From: Corynebacterium sp. BD556
GTDB lineage: Bacteria; Actinomycetota; Actinomycetes; Mycobacteriales; Mycobacteriaceae
Assembly: GCF_038452275.1 (NCBI RefSeq)
Contig: NZ_CP141643.1
Span: 1,178,001 to 1,242,000, forward strand
Direction: 5' to 3'
Length of the DNA: 64,000 nucleotides
The notes beneath the pieces are model-generated. The model searched no databases, had not been told where the DNA came from, and was given only the letters and a program-made list of their open reading frames with translations. Positions 48,270 through 57,029 of the stretch are shown in pieces (positions within the stretch are counted from its first letter, which is position 1; every line of letters begins with the position of its first letter). Position numbers and translations under genes: made by a program.

Positions 48270-49064
48270 TTATTGTGCCTGATGTGGTTGCAGGGCGGGG
48301 GTTGTTGCGGGGTTTTCCCTTCCCTTGATGCGGTGGCTGGTGCCGCGGTGTTGGAAGATTTTGGCGTGGTGGACAATACGGTCAACCATGGCGGTGGCGA
48401 CGGTGACGTCGCCGAAGCATTGCGCCCATTGGGAAAACGCCAGGTTGGATGTCACGATGATCGACCCGTGTTCGTATCGGCGTGAGACGAGTTGGAAGAA
48501 CAGGTTCGCGGCGTCGGCCTCGACCGGGATGTAGCCGAGTTCGTCGATGATGAGCAGGTGGAAGTCGCTTAAGCGTTTCAGGGTTGGTTCTAGTTTGCCC
48601 ATCGTGTGCGCTTCGGTGAGGGTGTTGACCCACCCAGCGGCAGTGTCGAAGAGTACTCGGTAGCCTTGCTGCGCTGCGGTGACGCCGAGTGCCGTGGCAA
48701 GGTGGGTTTTGCTGGTGCCGGGTGGGCCGAGCAGGACAACGTTTTCGGCGGTGGCGACCCAGGCGCCGGTTTCAAGACGGGCGATGTTTGCACGGTCGAT
48801 GCCGGGTTGGGCGGTGAAGTCGAAGTCGGCGAGGGTTTTCATCGATGGGAAGCCGGCGCGTTTGACGCGTTGGGCGGCGCCTGATTCTGCTCTGGCAGTG
48901 GCTTCGACAGACAGCACCGCGGCGAGGTATTCCTCGTGCGTCCAGGATTCGGCGCGGGCTTGTTCGGCGATGGTGGCGTGGATGCTTGCGATGCGCGGCG
49001 CTTTGAGCTCTCTGGCGAAGCGGTGGATCGTCGCGGTGGTGTCGCTGGCTGGGGTGCGGGTCAT
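48270..49064 (-). CDS. IstB-like ATP-binding protein
   Basis: A 264-residue AAA+ ATPase that assists IstA in IS21 transposition. Walker A reads GPPGTSKTHLA: the usual second Gly of GTGKT is Ser here, whereas the remnant at 32980 keeps GTGKT. Walker B is LLIIDELGY near residue 175. The start is ATG complementary to 49062-49064, overlapping the istA stop by 4 bp. With istA damaged, it has no partner in this element. Confidence 0.9.
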   Translation of the reverse strand: MTRTPASDTTATIHRFARELKAPRIASIHATIAEQARAESWTHEEYLAAVLSVEATARAESGAAQRVKRAGFPSMKTLADFDFTAQPGIDRANIARLETGAWVATAENVVLLGPPGTSKTHLATALGVTAAQQGYRVLFDTAAGWVNTLTEAHTMGKLEPTLKRLSDFHLLIIDELGYIPVEADAANLFFQLVSRRYEHGSIIVTSNLAFSQWAQCFGDVTVATAMVDRIVHHAKIFQHRGTSHRIKGRENPATTPALQPHQAQ

Positions 49065-50174
49065 GCGGTGGTCCTTTTAATTGGTGTTGAGCAGATGCGG
49101 TCGTAGACGCTTAAGTCGGCGACATCGACATCGAGGCTGGGTTTCGGTGCGGTCACGGCCGCGCGTTGGTGGCGCAGTACTTTGGCCGCGGCTTGGTGGG
49201 CGGGGTCGGTGATTGTTCGTCCTTTCGCCCAGATTCGCTGGTGGGTGGCGATTGTCTTTCCGCCGGGTCCGGTCACGATGACGTGGTTCAAGGTGGTGTG
49301 GACCGTCACGAGCCGGTCAACGTAGCCGGGGTCGACGCTGTAATGGTTGGTGTCGACGGTGACGTAGTAGTTGCGCGGCAGCCGTACTGCGGGGCGGGTG
49401 CCGAAGGTGGGCGCATACGGTGGCAGCGGTCGCATCCCGGCCCGATCGAGTCTGAACGCTTCAGTTGGCGAGGTTTTCAGCACTGCGTGTGTTCTCACGT
49501 TGGCTACGGTGGTGAACCATTCATCGAGTTGGGTTTGCACATCTTGTCGCGTGGTGAATCGCCGTGCCGGGAAGAACGAGGTTTTCATGTACCCGTTGGT
49601 GCGCTCAACGATGCCTTTGGATTCCGGATCTCTGGGTGGGGTTTGGACGATCTTGCAGCCCAAGGCACCGGCGAACGCGGCTACTGGGTCGCACAGTCGA
49701 GCTTTGCCGATGCCGGGTTCACGGTCCCATACCAGTCGAGTGGGAACTGCCGAAAACGTGTGCTCGAGCAGGTCCCACATCCCGGCTAGCAGATCGTCGG
49801 TGGTGCGCGACGGCAAGATCTGCGCCCCGGCGAAACGGGAATGAGCAGCAACCATCACCAACACCGGCAGCGTGCGAAACGCTCCTGTGTCATCGGGCAG
49901 CCCGCCCGGGGCGAAGGTTAAGTCGCACTGGATCTCATGTCCCGGCAGGTGGTCCAACGTGTCGACCGGATCTGGTGGAAGGTATTCCGGGCGTATTTTG
50001 GCTACGTTTTTGCGGAACCATGATTCCAAGCCTTCCCACCCGACGCGCTAAGCGATGACTTTCGCGTTCAACCGGGGTGAGGAGGTTGTGCGCCTCCGCC
50101 GAGGGACCACCACCATTACGCCTCCGCCAACGTGAATTTCTGAACCATCGATGTCGTCTCGCCACTTCCGCCAA
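49061..50174 (-). pseudogene. istA-like transposase, 5' region degraded
   Basis: The open part (49061-50029) encodes 322 residues: the integrase core (IQCDLTFAPG, LVWDREPGIG and SKGIVERTNGY give the DDE acids) and the C-terminal domain. In frame upstream, NAKVIA is followed by a TAG stop (complement of 50048-50050) and then RVGWEGLESW. Typical IstA proteins read VIAxRxGW here, so a Gln codon CAG probably mutated to TAG. Further upstream the expected HTH lies in another frame and is not recognisable. The gene is therefore taken as inactive. Confidence 0.75.
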
Positions 50175-50371
50175 TACCTACTAGCCGCAAACTCGGAGTA
50201 TCGCTTCTTAGAATCTCCCAACCAATTGCCCTCATCCGAGAATCCGTGCCCTTAAAACATGGCGTTTCATCGAGACTTTTCAGCACTTCAAGATGTTCGT
50301 GTTAGCCAACGCAAGTTTGGTGATAAATGCGTCGCAGTCGGCTCAGGAGAACCACCGTATAGAGTGGATTC

Positions 50372-51094
50372 ATGCACGACGTGACAGTTTTTGGCAGTTG
50401 TATTTCTCGTGATGTCTTCTCCCAACCGCTAGAGCATCTTCGCCTCCGGGCGTATTTCGCGCGCAGCTCGTGGATTTCAGCCACCAGCGCTCCGGTACCC
50501 CGCCCCAAGCAGCCGTCATCCCTGGAGAGCTCTTTTCAACAGCGCATGCTCGAAAATGATTTCCGGTCGAGTGTTTTGCCCCAATTAGACCGCCTGGAAC
50601 CGCAAATTTTGCTTTTAGACCTAGTAGACGAAAGAAGCGGAGTTCTGAGAACCATAGACGGCGGGTATATAACAGATCTTTCGGAGCTGAAGCACTCAGG
50701 CTGGCGCGACCAGCTCCGTGGACCACGAAAGGTTCCTTTCGGCAGCGATGAACACTTCGACTTATTCCGCGCGGCCACCCCCGCTGTATTTCGTGCAGCA
50801 AAGAAACATAAGATCGTTGTGCTCCAGTCGCTTTTTGCGACGCGCGATTTGGAGGGAGAAAGACTGGCTGACCTAAACGGGAGAGAAATCACCGAATGGA
50901 ACAATCTTTACTCTCCATATTTCACATTCCTCGATGATTTTGGGGCAAATATCTTAAAAGTGCCTGAAGAACTTTGTGTGGCGGATTCCAACCATAGATG
51001 GGGAACGGCCCCTTACCACTACATCCCAGAATTCTATGAATGGGTCGCTAAAGAGCTTGAGAGGTCCGGTGGAGATGAAGACAGCAGGCGTTGA
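50372..51094 (+). CDS. DUF6270 domain protein, SGNH-like
   Basis: A 240-residue protein of the DUF6270 type, found in surface-polysaccharide loci. It starts MHDVTVFGSCISRDVF; the GSC segment and a C-terminal VADSNHRWGTAPYHY segment with Asp and His recall SGNH hydrolase-like catalytic blocks, so sugar acyl-transfer or esterase activity is possible but unproven. The 3' end overlaps the convergent glycosyltransferase gene by 61 bp. The 200 bp upstream (to 50175) hold no other gene. Confidence 0.8.
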   Translation: MHDVTVFGSCISRDVFSQPLEHLRLRAYFARSSWISATSAPVPRPKQPSSLESSFQQRMLENDFRSSVLPQLDRLEPQILLLDLVDERSGVLRTIDGGYITDLSELKHSGWRDQLRGPRKVPFGSDEHFDLFRAATPAVFRAAKKHKIVVLQSLFATRDLEGERLADLNGREITEWNNLYSPYFTFLDDFGANILKVPEELCVADSNHRWGTAPYHYIPEFYEWVAKELERSGGDEDSRR

Positions 51095-52605
51095 TACATT
51101 TCCACGAGCTTCGTCGCATTAGCTTGCCATGTGTGCTTCAACGCCCATTCAATGGATCTTTGATCCTGTGCAGGATTAGACTCCACTCCCCGAAGAACTC
51201 GTGCGAGATCCTCGACCGATTCCGGGCGATGGTACGTCGCTAGTCCACCCGTAATCTCTCGGAGAGCCGGAAGGTCACTAGCGATAACAGGAATTCCGAG
51301 AGCCTGCGCCATTAATGGTTTGATGGGAGTAACCGTACGGCACACCTCCGTGTCTTTTCGTGGGACAACAAAAGCGTCCAAACAGGCGTACCACTTCCAA
51401 ATTGATTCGTTCGGTTGTTTTCCCACGAACTTCACACGATCCGCTACGTTCAAACGATCTACCAAATTTTCCAGACGGGGTCGATCCACGCCTTCACCTA
51501 CGATGAGCAAAAACACATCGCTTACTTGAGCCACAGCGCGAATCAAGTCATCAAAGCCTTCGTATTGCACCAACGATGAGATGCTTCCTACCCAGGTAAC
51601 GTCATGGGCAAGTCCGAGCTCGGTTCGAATTCCCCTTCGGTCACATTTCATGCCGACATACTTCGCTTCAACTGCATTTGGGACAACGACAATCTTCTTT
51701 GGATCGACTCCTCTTTCAACAAGATTCTCTCGAGAGACTTCACTGAGGACCACTACTCCACTCGCTTGTTGCATCGCAAAAGTTTCACGTGCGCGGGATC
51801 CACGGTAGTAATCAGAAGCCTTGCGGAGAGGTTGTTCTGCCTTCGGCTGGCGCGAAAGCCACGTCTTTTCCGGCTCTCCCCTTACCTCATAAACCCAAGG
51901 AATTCCCAGTTCGCGAGCTGCTTTCGACACCACGAGGGCATTCTTGTAGTCCGTCGTAGTATGCAAGATCGTCGCTTCATTTTCGCGCGCAAGATCTGCC
52001 AACATCCGTGCGGATTTTTCTATGCGCACACGCATGCTCGACCTATAAATCCACGGGATTTGGCGGCAGTACTCCACATCTCCAACGCGTTCTACATCTC
52101 CGCCTGGGAACCTTCCAACCACGAGCGGATAGGCGTAACGGGTGGCCGCCAGAGTTTTGATCCCTTCATCAGAAAGCGCTTGCAACAAACCTTGGCTCCG
52201 AAAAGTGTATCCGGAGGTTGTATGAGGAAGACTATTGGTCAACATAAACAATGGGCGAATAGCGCTGTTCCTGCCCCCTACCACGCCGGGATAAATTTGC
52301 ATTCGGAGGACTTCGAGTGTTTGCCTCGCGACCCGCGGCAACGCCCTGCTCCGAGTACGAATCCATTGAGAGAAAGTTAGTCGACGAGACGCAAGAAAGC
52401 CCAAATCTCCTTTCTCGAACGCAGTTCGCAAAAACTCAGTCTCATTTCCCTGAGACTTATTTGGCGAGGCAAAAGGTACGCGCACACCAGACTGGCGGAG
52501 ACGTTCGCGGATCTTTTCTGCTAACAGCTCCGGATTTTCCATACCCAAGCGAGCTGTTGAAGTTAGAAGAACTACGACGAGTTTGAGTGGAAACAAAGCC
52601 CTCAC
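51034..52605 (-). CDS. Glycosyltransferase family 4-like protein
   Basis: A GT4 protein of about 523 residues with an N-terminal extension of about 110. The N-half has LPHTTSGYTFRSQGLLQAL and PWVYEVRGEPEKTWL; the C-half has VTWVGSISSLVQYEGFDDLI, VPRKDTEVCRTVTPIKPLMAQALG and VIASDLPALREI. Its layout is like the first GT module of the giant protein at 37797-42305, including the VYEVRG and KPL motifs, so the two may share an origin. Start set at GTG 52605 behind AAGGAA, 10 bp after the preceding gene; ATG 52638 would overlap that gene. Confidence 0.87.
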   Translation of the reverse strand: MRALFPLKLVVVLLTSTARLGMENPELLAEKIRERLRQSGVRVPFASPNKSQGNETEFLRTAFEKGDLGFLASRRLTFSQWIRTRSRALPRVARQTLEVLRMQIYPGVVGGRNSAIRPLFMLTNSLPHTTSGYTFRSQGLLQALSDEGIKTLAATRYAYPLVVGRFPGGDVERVGDVEYCRQIPWIYRSSMRVRIEKSARMLADLARENEATILHTTTDYKNALVVSKAARELGIPWVYEVRGEPEKTWLSRQPKAEQPLRKASDYYRGSRARETFAMQQASGVVVLSEVSRENLVERGVDPKKIVVVPNAVEAKYVGMKCDRRGIRTELGLAHDVTWVGSISSLVQYEGFDDLIRAVAQVSDVFLLIVGEGVDRPRLENLVDRLNVADRVKFVGKQPNESIWKWYACLDAFVVPRKDTEVCRTVTPIKPLMAQALGIPVIASDLPALREITGGLATYHRPESVEDLARVLRGVESNPAQDQRSIEWALKHTWQANATKLVEMYQRLLSSSPPDLSSSLATHS

Positions 52606-52615
52606 AGCAATTCCT

Positions 52616-53917
52616 TCAGCGCGTTTGGATGAAATCAAGCAGTGATCTCACGGCGCTCGGCACGATGTCGTCCCGCTGCTTTTTAACCCACTGGGCGCCC
52701 GTGCTATCCACGAGCAACCGCGACCTATTCGAACTAAGACTTATCCATAGATCAGCGAGTTCATGCGGAGAATTCGGCTCAACCACGTCACCGGCCCTTA
52801 GCTGTCGGGTCAGTTCAGCGCTTTCACCTCGTGCTACGCAGGAGATATGCAAACCGACCTGCATTAGCTCGTACAATTTCGAAGGTACCGTACGAGTGAG
52901 TGGTTTCCAGTCTGCAAGATGCACTAACGCCGTGTCCGCCCAAGCATAATGCTCATTGAGAGATTCGGCCGGATGACGACGCTCAAAGGTGACTAGGGTT
53001 CCCAGCTCTTTACTTAGTTTTTGCAGCGTCGGCTTCGCGGCGCCTGCTCCAACCAACCTCAGCTCGACGCGACATCCGCGATTCTTGCAAACCCTAACCG
53101 CTTCGATTGCGTTTTGCAGATCCTGAGATCGTCCCATCGTACCGGCATACAAGATATGCAATGTGTTATCGGGTTGAGTTGGACGGGATTTCTTCTGCAC
53201 TACGGTTTTCGCGGGAAACACATTGCGAACCGTCGCTATATAAGGCATCTGATCTCCCCGCTTAATCGCGGCTCGATTGCCAAGCGAGACACTCAGCTCC
53301 TCCGATGTAGAGATAATCGCATCAGAGTTGCGGAGAACGTTATTCAGTCCGTGTTGAGTTATGAAGGCAATTATCTGTAGCGGCCCTAGCGACAGGATCT
53401 TTTGCCTCATTGATTTTCTACCCAGTCCAGCGTTCCAGCTATCGCTCTGCTGCAACAAATCGGGCCAAGCATCACGCAAATCGATAACGTATGGAACTCG
53501 AAAATACTTTGCGAGCAAACGAGCAACGAAGGCTGACGGTAAGGCAGGAACCGTACCTATGATGACATCAGGGCGGTACCCATCGAGAACTTTACGCAGA
53601 CGAGCACCCTCCACGAGTTGACAGAGTGCGATAAATGCTTGAGCAATTGCGCGTGATGTCAACGATGTGCCGTTAGGAAAAGACCCGCTACGGGCTATTC
53701 TCTCATCACTCGGACCAGTTTCGACAATGTTTGTCGGTTTCCACAGCCCAGTTCGAAGCCATTGATCGAAAGATATCTTCCGGTCATACCCCGGAGGAGG
53801 GGCTATAACGGTTACTCGGTGGCCTTGGTTGTGTAGAACTTCCGCTAGCCACGTCCATCGACGCTGTGGGACCCCATTTTCGGGGTACCAATACTGCGAG
53901 ACTACTAGGATTTCCAC
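52616..53917 (-). CDS. Glycosyltransferase family 4, WbuB-like
   Basis: A 433-residue GT4 protein of the WbuB/ExoX-like group. Features: the glycine-poor N-terminal start ILVVSQYWYPENGVPQRRW, VIDLRDAWPDLLQQ near residue 140, HILYAGTMGRSQDLQNAIEA near 250, and PSKLYELMQVGLHISCVARGES near 345 with the terminal Glu motif. WbuB-like enzymes often add N-acetyl-fucosamine-type sugars, but the donor here is unknown. It forms an operon with the next GT gene downstream (10 bp). Confidence 0.9.
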   Translation of the reverse strand: MEILVVSQYWYPENGVPQRRWTWLAEVLHNQGHRVTVIAPPPGYDRKISFDQWLRTGLWKPTNIVETGPSDERIARSGSFPNGTSLTSRAIAQAFIALCQLVEGARLRKVLDGYRPDVIIGTVPALPSAFVARLLAKYFRVPYVIDLRDAWPDLLQQSDSWNAGLGRKSMRQKILSLGPLQIIAFITQHGLNNVLRNSDAIISTSEELSVSLGNRAAIKRGDQMPYIATVRNVFPAKTVVQKKSRPTQPDNTLHILYAGTMGRSQDLQNAIEAVRVCKNRGCRVELRLVGAGAAKPTLQKLSKELGTLVTFERRHPAESLNEHYAWADTALVHLADWKPLTRTVPSKLYELMQVGLHISCVARGESAELTRQLRAGDVVEPNSPHELADLWISLSSNRSRLLVDSTGAQWVKKQRDDIVPSAVRSLLDFIQTR

Positions 53918-54011
53918 GGGGCAACCTTACGCAAGAGCATCTTCACCGATCCAAAAAGGTATCACTCACCTTCTTGGGATGTGCAAATAATATTACTGGT
54001 TTATCTTCGCT

Positions 54012-55277
54012 TTATTCCCAGATCCCCTTGGTGTCAATAACTACCGCGCCTTCAAGCTGGGAGCGATCCAGGGCAACGAATTCTTTGTGGTTTACAAGGA
54101 GAAGAACAACCTCAGCATCAGCAATCGCATCTTCCAAATCTTGCTTCTTCAAATTTTCCATTTGCTGCAGCGATTCCGGAAGATCGTCAACATTCGGCTC
54201 AACAACTCGGATGTCAAGGAGAGGGTTTTCCTTCGCCAACCGCTTCACAATTTCAAGAGAAGGCGACTCTCGGAGATCATCAATATCATTCTTGAAGGCA
54301 ATACCTAGTGCCGCAACGACGGCATCGGGTCGGTCAACAACCGCCTCTTTAACCTTCTCTATAACCCAGTCCGGTTTCGAGTCGTTGACCTCACGGGCCA
54401 TCCGAATGATGCGCGAAGTCTCGGGCGCCGAAGAAACGATGAACCACGGATCGACGGCGATACAGTGACCACCGACACCCGGCCCCGGCTGAAGAATGTT
54501 CACCCTCGGGTGGTGGTTGGCAAGTTCAATAAGCTCCCAGACGTTGATACCCAAGTCGTCGCAGATCAGGGAGAGTTCATTCGCAAACGCGATGTTGACG
54601 TCTCGGAATGAGTTCTCTGTGAGCTTGGCCATCTCCGCCGTTGTTGCGTCAGTTTCGAGAAGCTCCGCAGTACAAAACGTGGAGTACAAATCAACCGCTA
54701 GCTTTGTCCCTCGAGGAGTGAGGCCACCAATCACCCGATCATTGCTCTCCATCTCCTCCATGATCCGTCCCGGCAGCACCCGCTCCGGACAGTGCGCCAC
54801 GAAAATGGCATTCTCATCATCTTCATTGATAGACAGATCAGGGCGAAGCTCAATGAGTTTTTCAGCCATGTGACGAGTCGTGCCAGGAGGCGAGGTCGAC
54901 TCGAGGACTACGAGCGCGCCGGCGGAGAGATGCGGCGCGAGCGCCGCCGAGGCGGCGTCAATGTATTTTGTATCCACTTTGTGTCCTTCAGCGAAGGGAG
55001 TGGGCACGCAAACGATGTAGGCATCGGCGGGCACATGCTCAGCCTGAGCGACGAGAAGTCCCTCCTTCACCACCCTTTCAAGCAAAGCATCGAAGCCGGG
55101 CTCAACAAAGGGCACTTCTCCTCTGTTAACCGATTCCACGTACCGAGGGTTGACATCAACCCCGGTCACTTTGATTCCTTTCGAGGCTATGAAAGCAGCC
55201 GTAGGCAAGCCTATGTAACCCAAGCCGACCACAGATACTTTCTCGAATACTGCAGAATCTTCAGCCTTCACCGACAT
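54012..55277 (-). CDS. wecC: UDP-N-acetyl-D-mannosamine dehydrogenase
   Basis: A 421-residue UDP-sugar dehydrogenase that oxidises UDP-ManNAc to UDP-ManNAcA with two NAD. The N-terminal Rossmann fold opens with VSVVGLGYIGLPTAAF; the central ESTSPPGTTR region and AKLTENSFRDVNIAFANEL surround the catalytic site; GPGVGGHCIAVDPWF holds the catalytic Cys. The C-terminal domain ends at VVIDTKGIWE. The pairing with the WecB gene at 57030 supports ManNAcA as product, though other UDP-HexNAc acids are possible. ATG 55277 is preceded by AAAGGGATGAG. Confidence 0.93.
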   Translation of the reverse strand: MSVKAEDSAVFEKVSVVGLGYIGLPTAAFIASKGIKVTGVDVNPRYVESVNRGEVPFVEPGFDALLERVVKEGLLVAQAEHVPADAYIVCVPTPFAEGHKVDTKYIDAASAALAPHLSAGALVVLESTSPPGTTRHMAEKLIELRPDLSINEDDENAIFVAHCPERVLPGRIMEEMESNDRVIGGLTPRGTKLAVDLYSTFCTAELLETDATTAEMAKLTENSFRDVNIAFANELSLICDDLGINVWELIELANHHPRVNILQPGPGVGGHCIAVDPWFIVSSAPETSRIIRMAREVNDSKPDWVIEKVKEAVVDRPDAVVAALGIAFKNDIDDLRESPSLEIVKRLAKENPLLDIRVVEPNVDDLPESLQQMENLKKQDLEDAIADAEVVLLLVNHKEFVALDRSQLEGAVVIDTKGIWE

Positions 55278-55464
55278 CTCATCCCTTTCTCAACCCGAAC
55301 CGGTACAACCTTACACCTAAACGCAGGACTTTTTAATATTCTGCCAATAACACAATTATGAAGGAACACTGTGCCAAAAAGTGCTTTTACACTGGCGATT
55401 TGTTGTTGCGGTTCGCGATCGCTAGAGTATCTACATGTTGCAGCGAGCAGCTATAACGACATAT

Positions 55465-55537
55465 TCCTCCATAGCTCAGTTGGCAGAGCATTCGACTGTT
55501 AATCGAAGGGTCACTGGTTCGAGCCCAGTTGGAGGAG
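55465..55537 (+). tRNA. tRNA-Asn (anticodon GTT)
   Basis: 73 nt: acceptor TCCTCCA/TGGAGGA, D arm TAGCTCAGTTGGCAGAG, anticodon arm TTCGA-CTGTTAA-TCGAA, T arm ACTGG-TTCGAGC-CCAGT, discriminator G. CCA is not encoded. A terminator follows. It lies between wecC and the IS1249-type element. Confidence 0.97.
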
Positions 55538-55542
55538 CGGCA

Positions 55543-55570
55543 AACCCGAGGCGAAAGTCTCGGGTTTTTT
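55543..55570 (+). terminator. Intrinsic terminator of tRNA-Asn
   Basis: AACCCGAG at 55543-55550 pairs with CTCGGGTT at 55558-55565, with loop GCGAAAGT, followed by a T tract to 55570. Confidence 0.9.
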
Positions 55571-55589
55571 GTTGTAGCGACACGCAGCC

Positions 55590-57001
55590 GGGTTAAGTAG
55601 CAAAAAGTGTGTCCGCTCGGCGTGTTGCGGGGCGGGCACACCGCTTGTTACTTCATGGGGCCTTTTCTGATTCCTATCGAGTGTTCGTACTCGGTTGGGA
55701 TAGCGTTGTCGTAGAAGGCTGGTCGGCCTGTTTCCTGGTCGGCTTTGTTGTGGTCTTCTTCGACAAGATCGTTGACTTTGGCGAGTTGATCTTGGCCGAA
55801 ATTGCACTGCCTGGCGATCTTTAATGGGTCGTCAGGCAGTTGCGTTTTCGAGTGCAGGTACCACTCGAGCATTCTGCGTTGGCGTTCCCCGGACCTGCCG
55901 CGATGCGCGTCGGCGATGCGTTTGAGCTGGGCGTTGACGCCGCCTTCCAGACTGTTTGTCGTTGAAGCCCAGCGTTGAGGCTCAAGCGCATTCGGTGGTG
56001 GCTGCAGGTAGGTAAACAGCCATCCTTTCCGTGAGAGGTGCAGCAGGGAGTTGTATGCCTTGCGAACTCGCAGATGGGTCCATTCCCACTGGTTGTTGAG
56101 TGTGCGGCGCTCTTTTGGCACGAGCGTTTTCTCATTGAGGAATGCTGTAAATGCCTGTCCGAAGTCGTGCAGGCGTAGTGTCCAGTCGCGTGCTTGGTCC
56201 AAGGTGGTGATACGGGTCAATTTCAACGCCAGGGCGTAGATGGCTTTGCCGGCGTCGGTGCGTGGTCGTGATGTGGTGTAGTGGCGGATGACGCGTTGCG
56301 CATGGACGAGGCATCGTTGGATCATCGCGTTCGGCCAGCAGGCTTTAATCGCAGTAAGTGCGCCTTGTCCGCCGTCGAGGACGACGCAGAGCGGCTCAGC
56401 GATTTTGCGGAGTAGCTGCGTGTAGGCGTGGGCGGTTTCGTGTTTGGTCCAGTGCCATGCGATGACGTGGTCGTGGCTGGCTGCGACGAGCAAGCATCCG
56501 GCGGCGGTGTAGGTGCCGTCGATGAAGATCTGGTCGTAGACGCGCTGTGGGTCACCGTCGTTGGGGATGTCGATGAGCCAGAACGGTTTGAATCGGCGGT
56601 CAAGTGTCCAACGGCTTACCCCTTGTTGCTGGGCGAGTTCAGACAACGTTGCCGTGGAGGTGGCATAAGAGACGAAGGCTTTAAAGTCGCGGGCCTGCGT
56701 GCGGTCGGTGCGGGTTCGTGTCGTGGAACTGCCGCAGTTCGGGTCCTTGCATCGCCACCTGGTTGTGCCTTTAGAAGTGGTTCCGTTTTTCTTCATTTGC
56801 CCAGCGCATATCGGGCATCGTGGTCTGTTTTTACTCACCCGGAAAGCACACCAAACCCCCGTTTAGCACATGCAGGTGCCATTCCGGTGGATTGAACACT
56901 AATCGGGCGGATATAAGGTCTTGATGCTTATTCCCGCCCGATTTACCCGTACTGATCAGTAATAATGCTGAAAGTTAGACACACTTTCTGCTACTTAACC
57001 C
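55590..57001 (-). mobile_element. IS1249-type insertion sequence (IS256 superfamily, 1412 bp)
   Basis: Terminal inverted repeats: GGGTTAAGTAGCAAAAAGTG at the left, GGGTTAAGTAGCAGAAAGTG read inward from the right. A 9-bp duplication CACGCAGCC flanks it (55581-55589 and 57002-57010). One intact transposase gene fills it. It lies 20 bp after the tRNA-Asn terminator and separates wecC from wecB. Confidence 0.94.
55648..56838 (-). CDS. IS1249-family transposase
   Basis: A 396-residue transposase with an N-terminal zinc-ribbon (CPICAGQMKKNG and RCKDPNC) and HTH (LSELAQQQGVSRWTL), then a DDE core: FIDGTYTAAG near residue 115, VVLDGGQGAL near 155 and TTNSLEGGVNAQL near 300. It matches the IS1249 group described from corynebacteria. 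The gene appears intact. Start ATG complementary to 56836-56838. Confidence 0.95.
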   Translation of the reverse strand: MSKNRPRCPICAGQMKKNGTTSKGTTRWRCKDPNCGSSTTRTRTDRTQARDFKAFVSYATSTATLSELAQQQGVSRWTLDRRFKPFWLIDIPNDGDPQRVYDQIFIDGTYTAAGCLLVAASHDHVIAWHWTKHETAHAYTQLLRKIAEPLCVVLDGGQGALTAIKACWPNAMIQRCLVHAQRVIRHYTTSRPRTDAGKAIYALALKLTRITTLDQARDWTLRLHDFGQAFTAFLNEKTLVPKERRTLNNQWEWTHLRVRKAYNSLLHLSRKGWLFTYLQPPPNALEPQRWASTTNSLEGGVNAQLKRIADAHRGRSGERQRRMLEWYLHSKTQLPDDPLKIARQCNFGQDQLAKVNDLVEEDHNKADQETGRPAFYDNAIPTEYEHSIGIRKGPMK

Positions 57002-57029
57002 CACGCAGCCAGTGCGGGCCACGCAACTT

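Larger units (their letters stand above)
48205..50174 (-). mobile_element. IS21-like element with degraded istA
   Basis: The left terminus shows two copies of the motif GCTCTTYGAAAWGTAGCCC, 26 bp apart. istB is complete, while istA is interrupted near its 5' end. No matching terminus was found upstream of istA, so the right end (taken here as about 50174) is undefined and probably missing. It is related to the remnant at 32710-33495. Confidence 0.75.

Noticed and set aside
55465-55537. tRNA-Asn as a phage or island attachment site
   Set aside because: No direct repeat of its 3' end was seen elsewhere in the window and no integrase gene is present.
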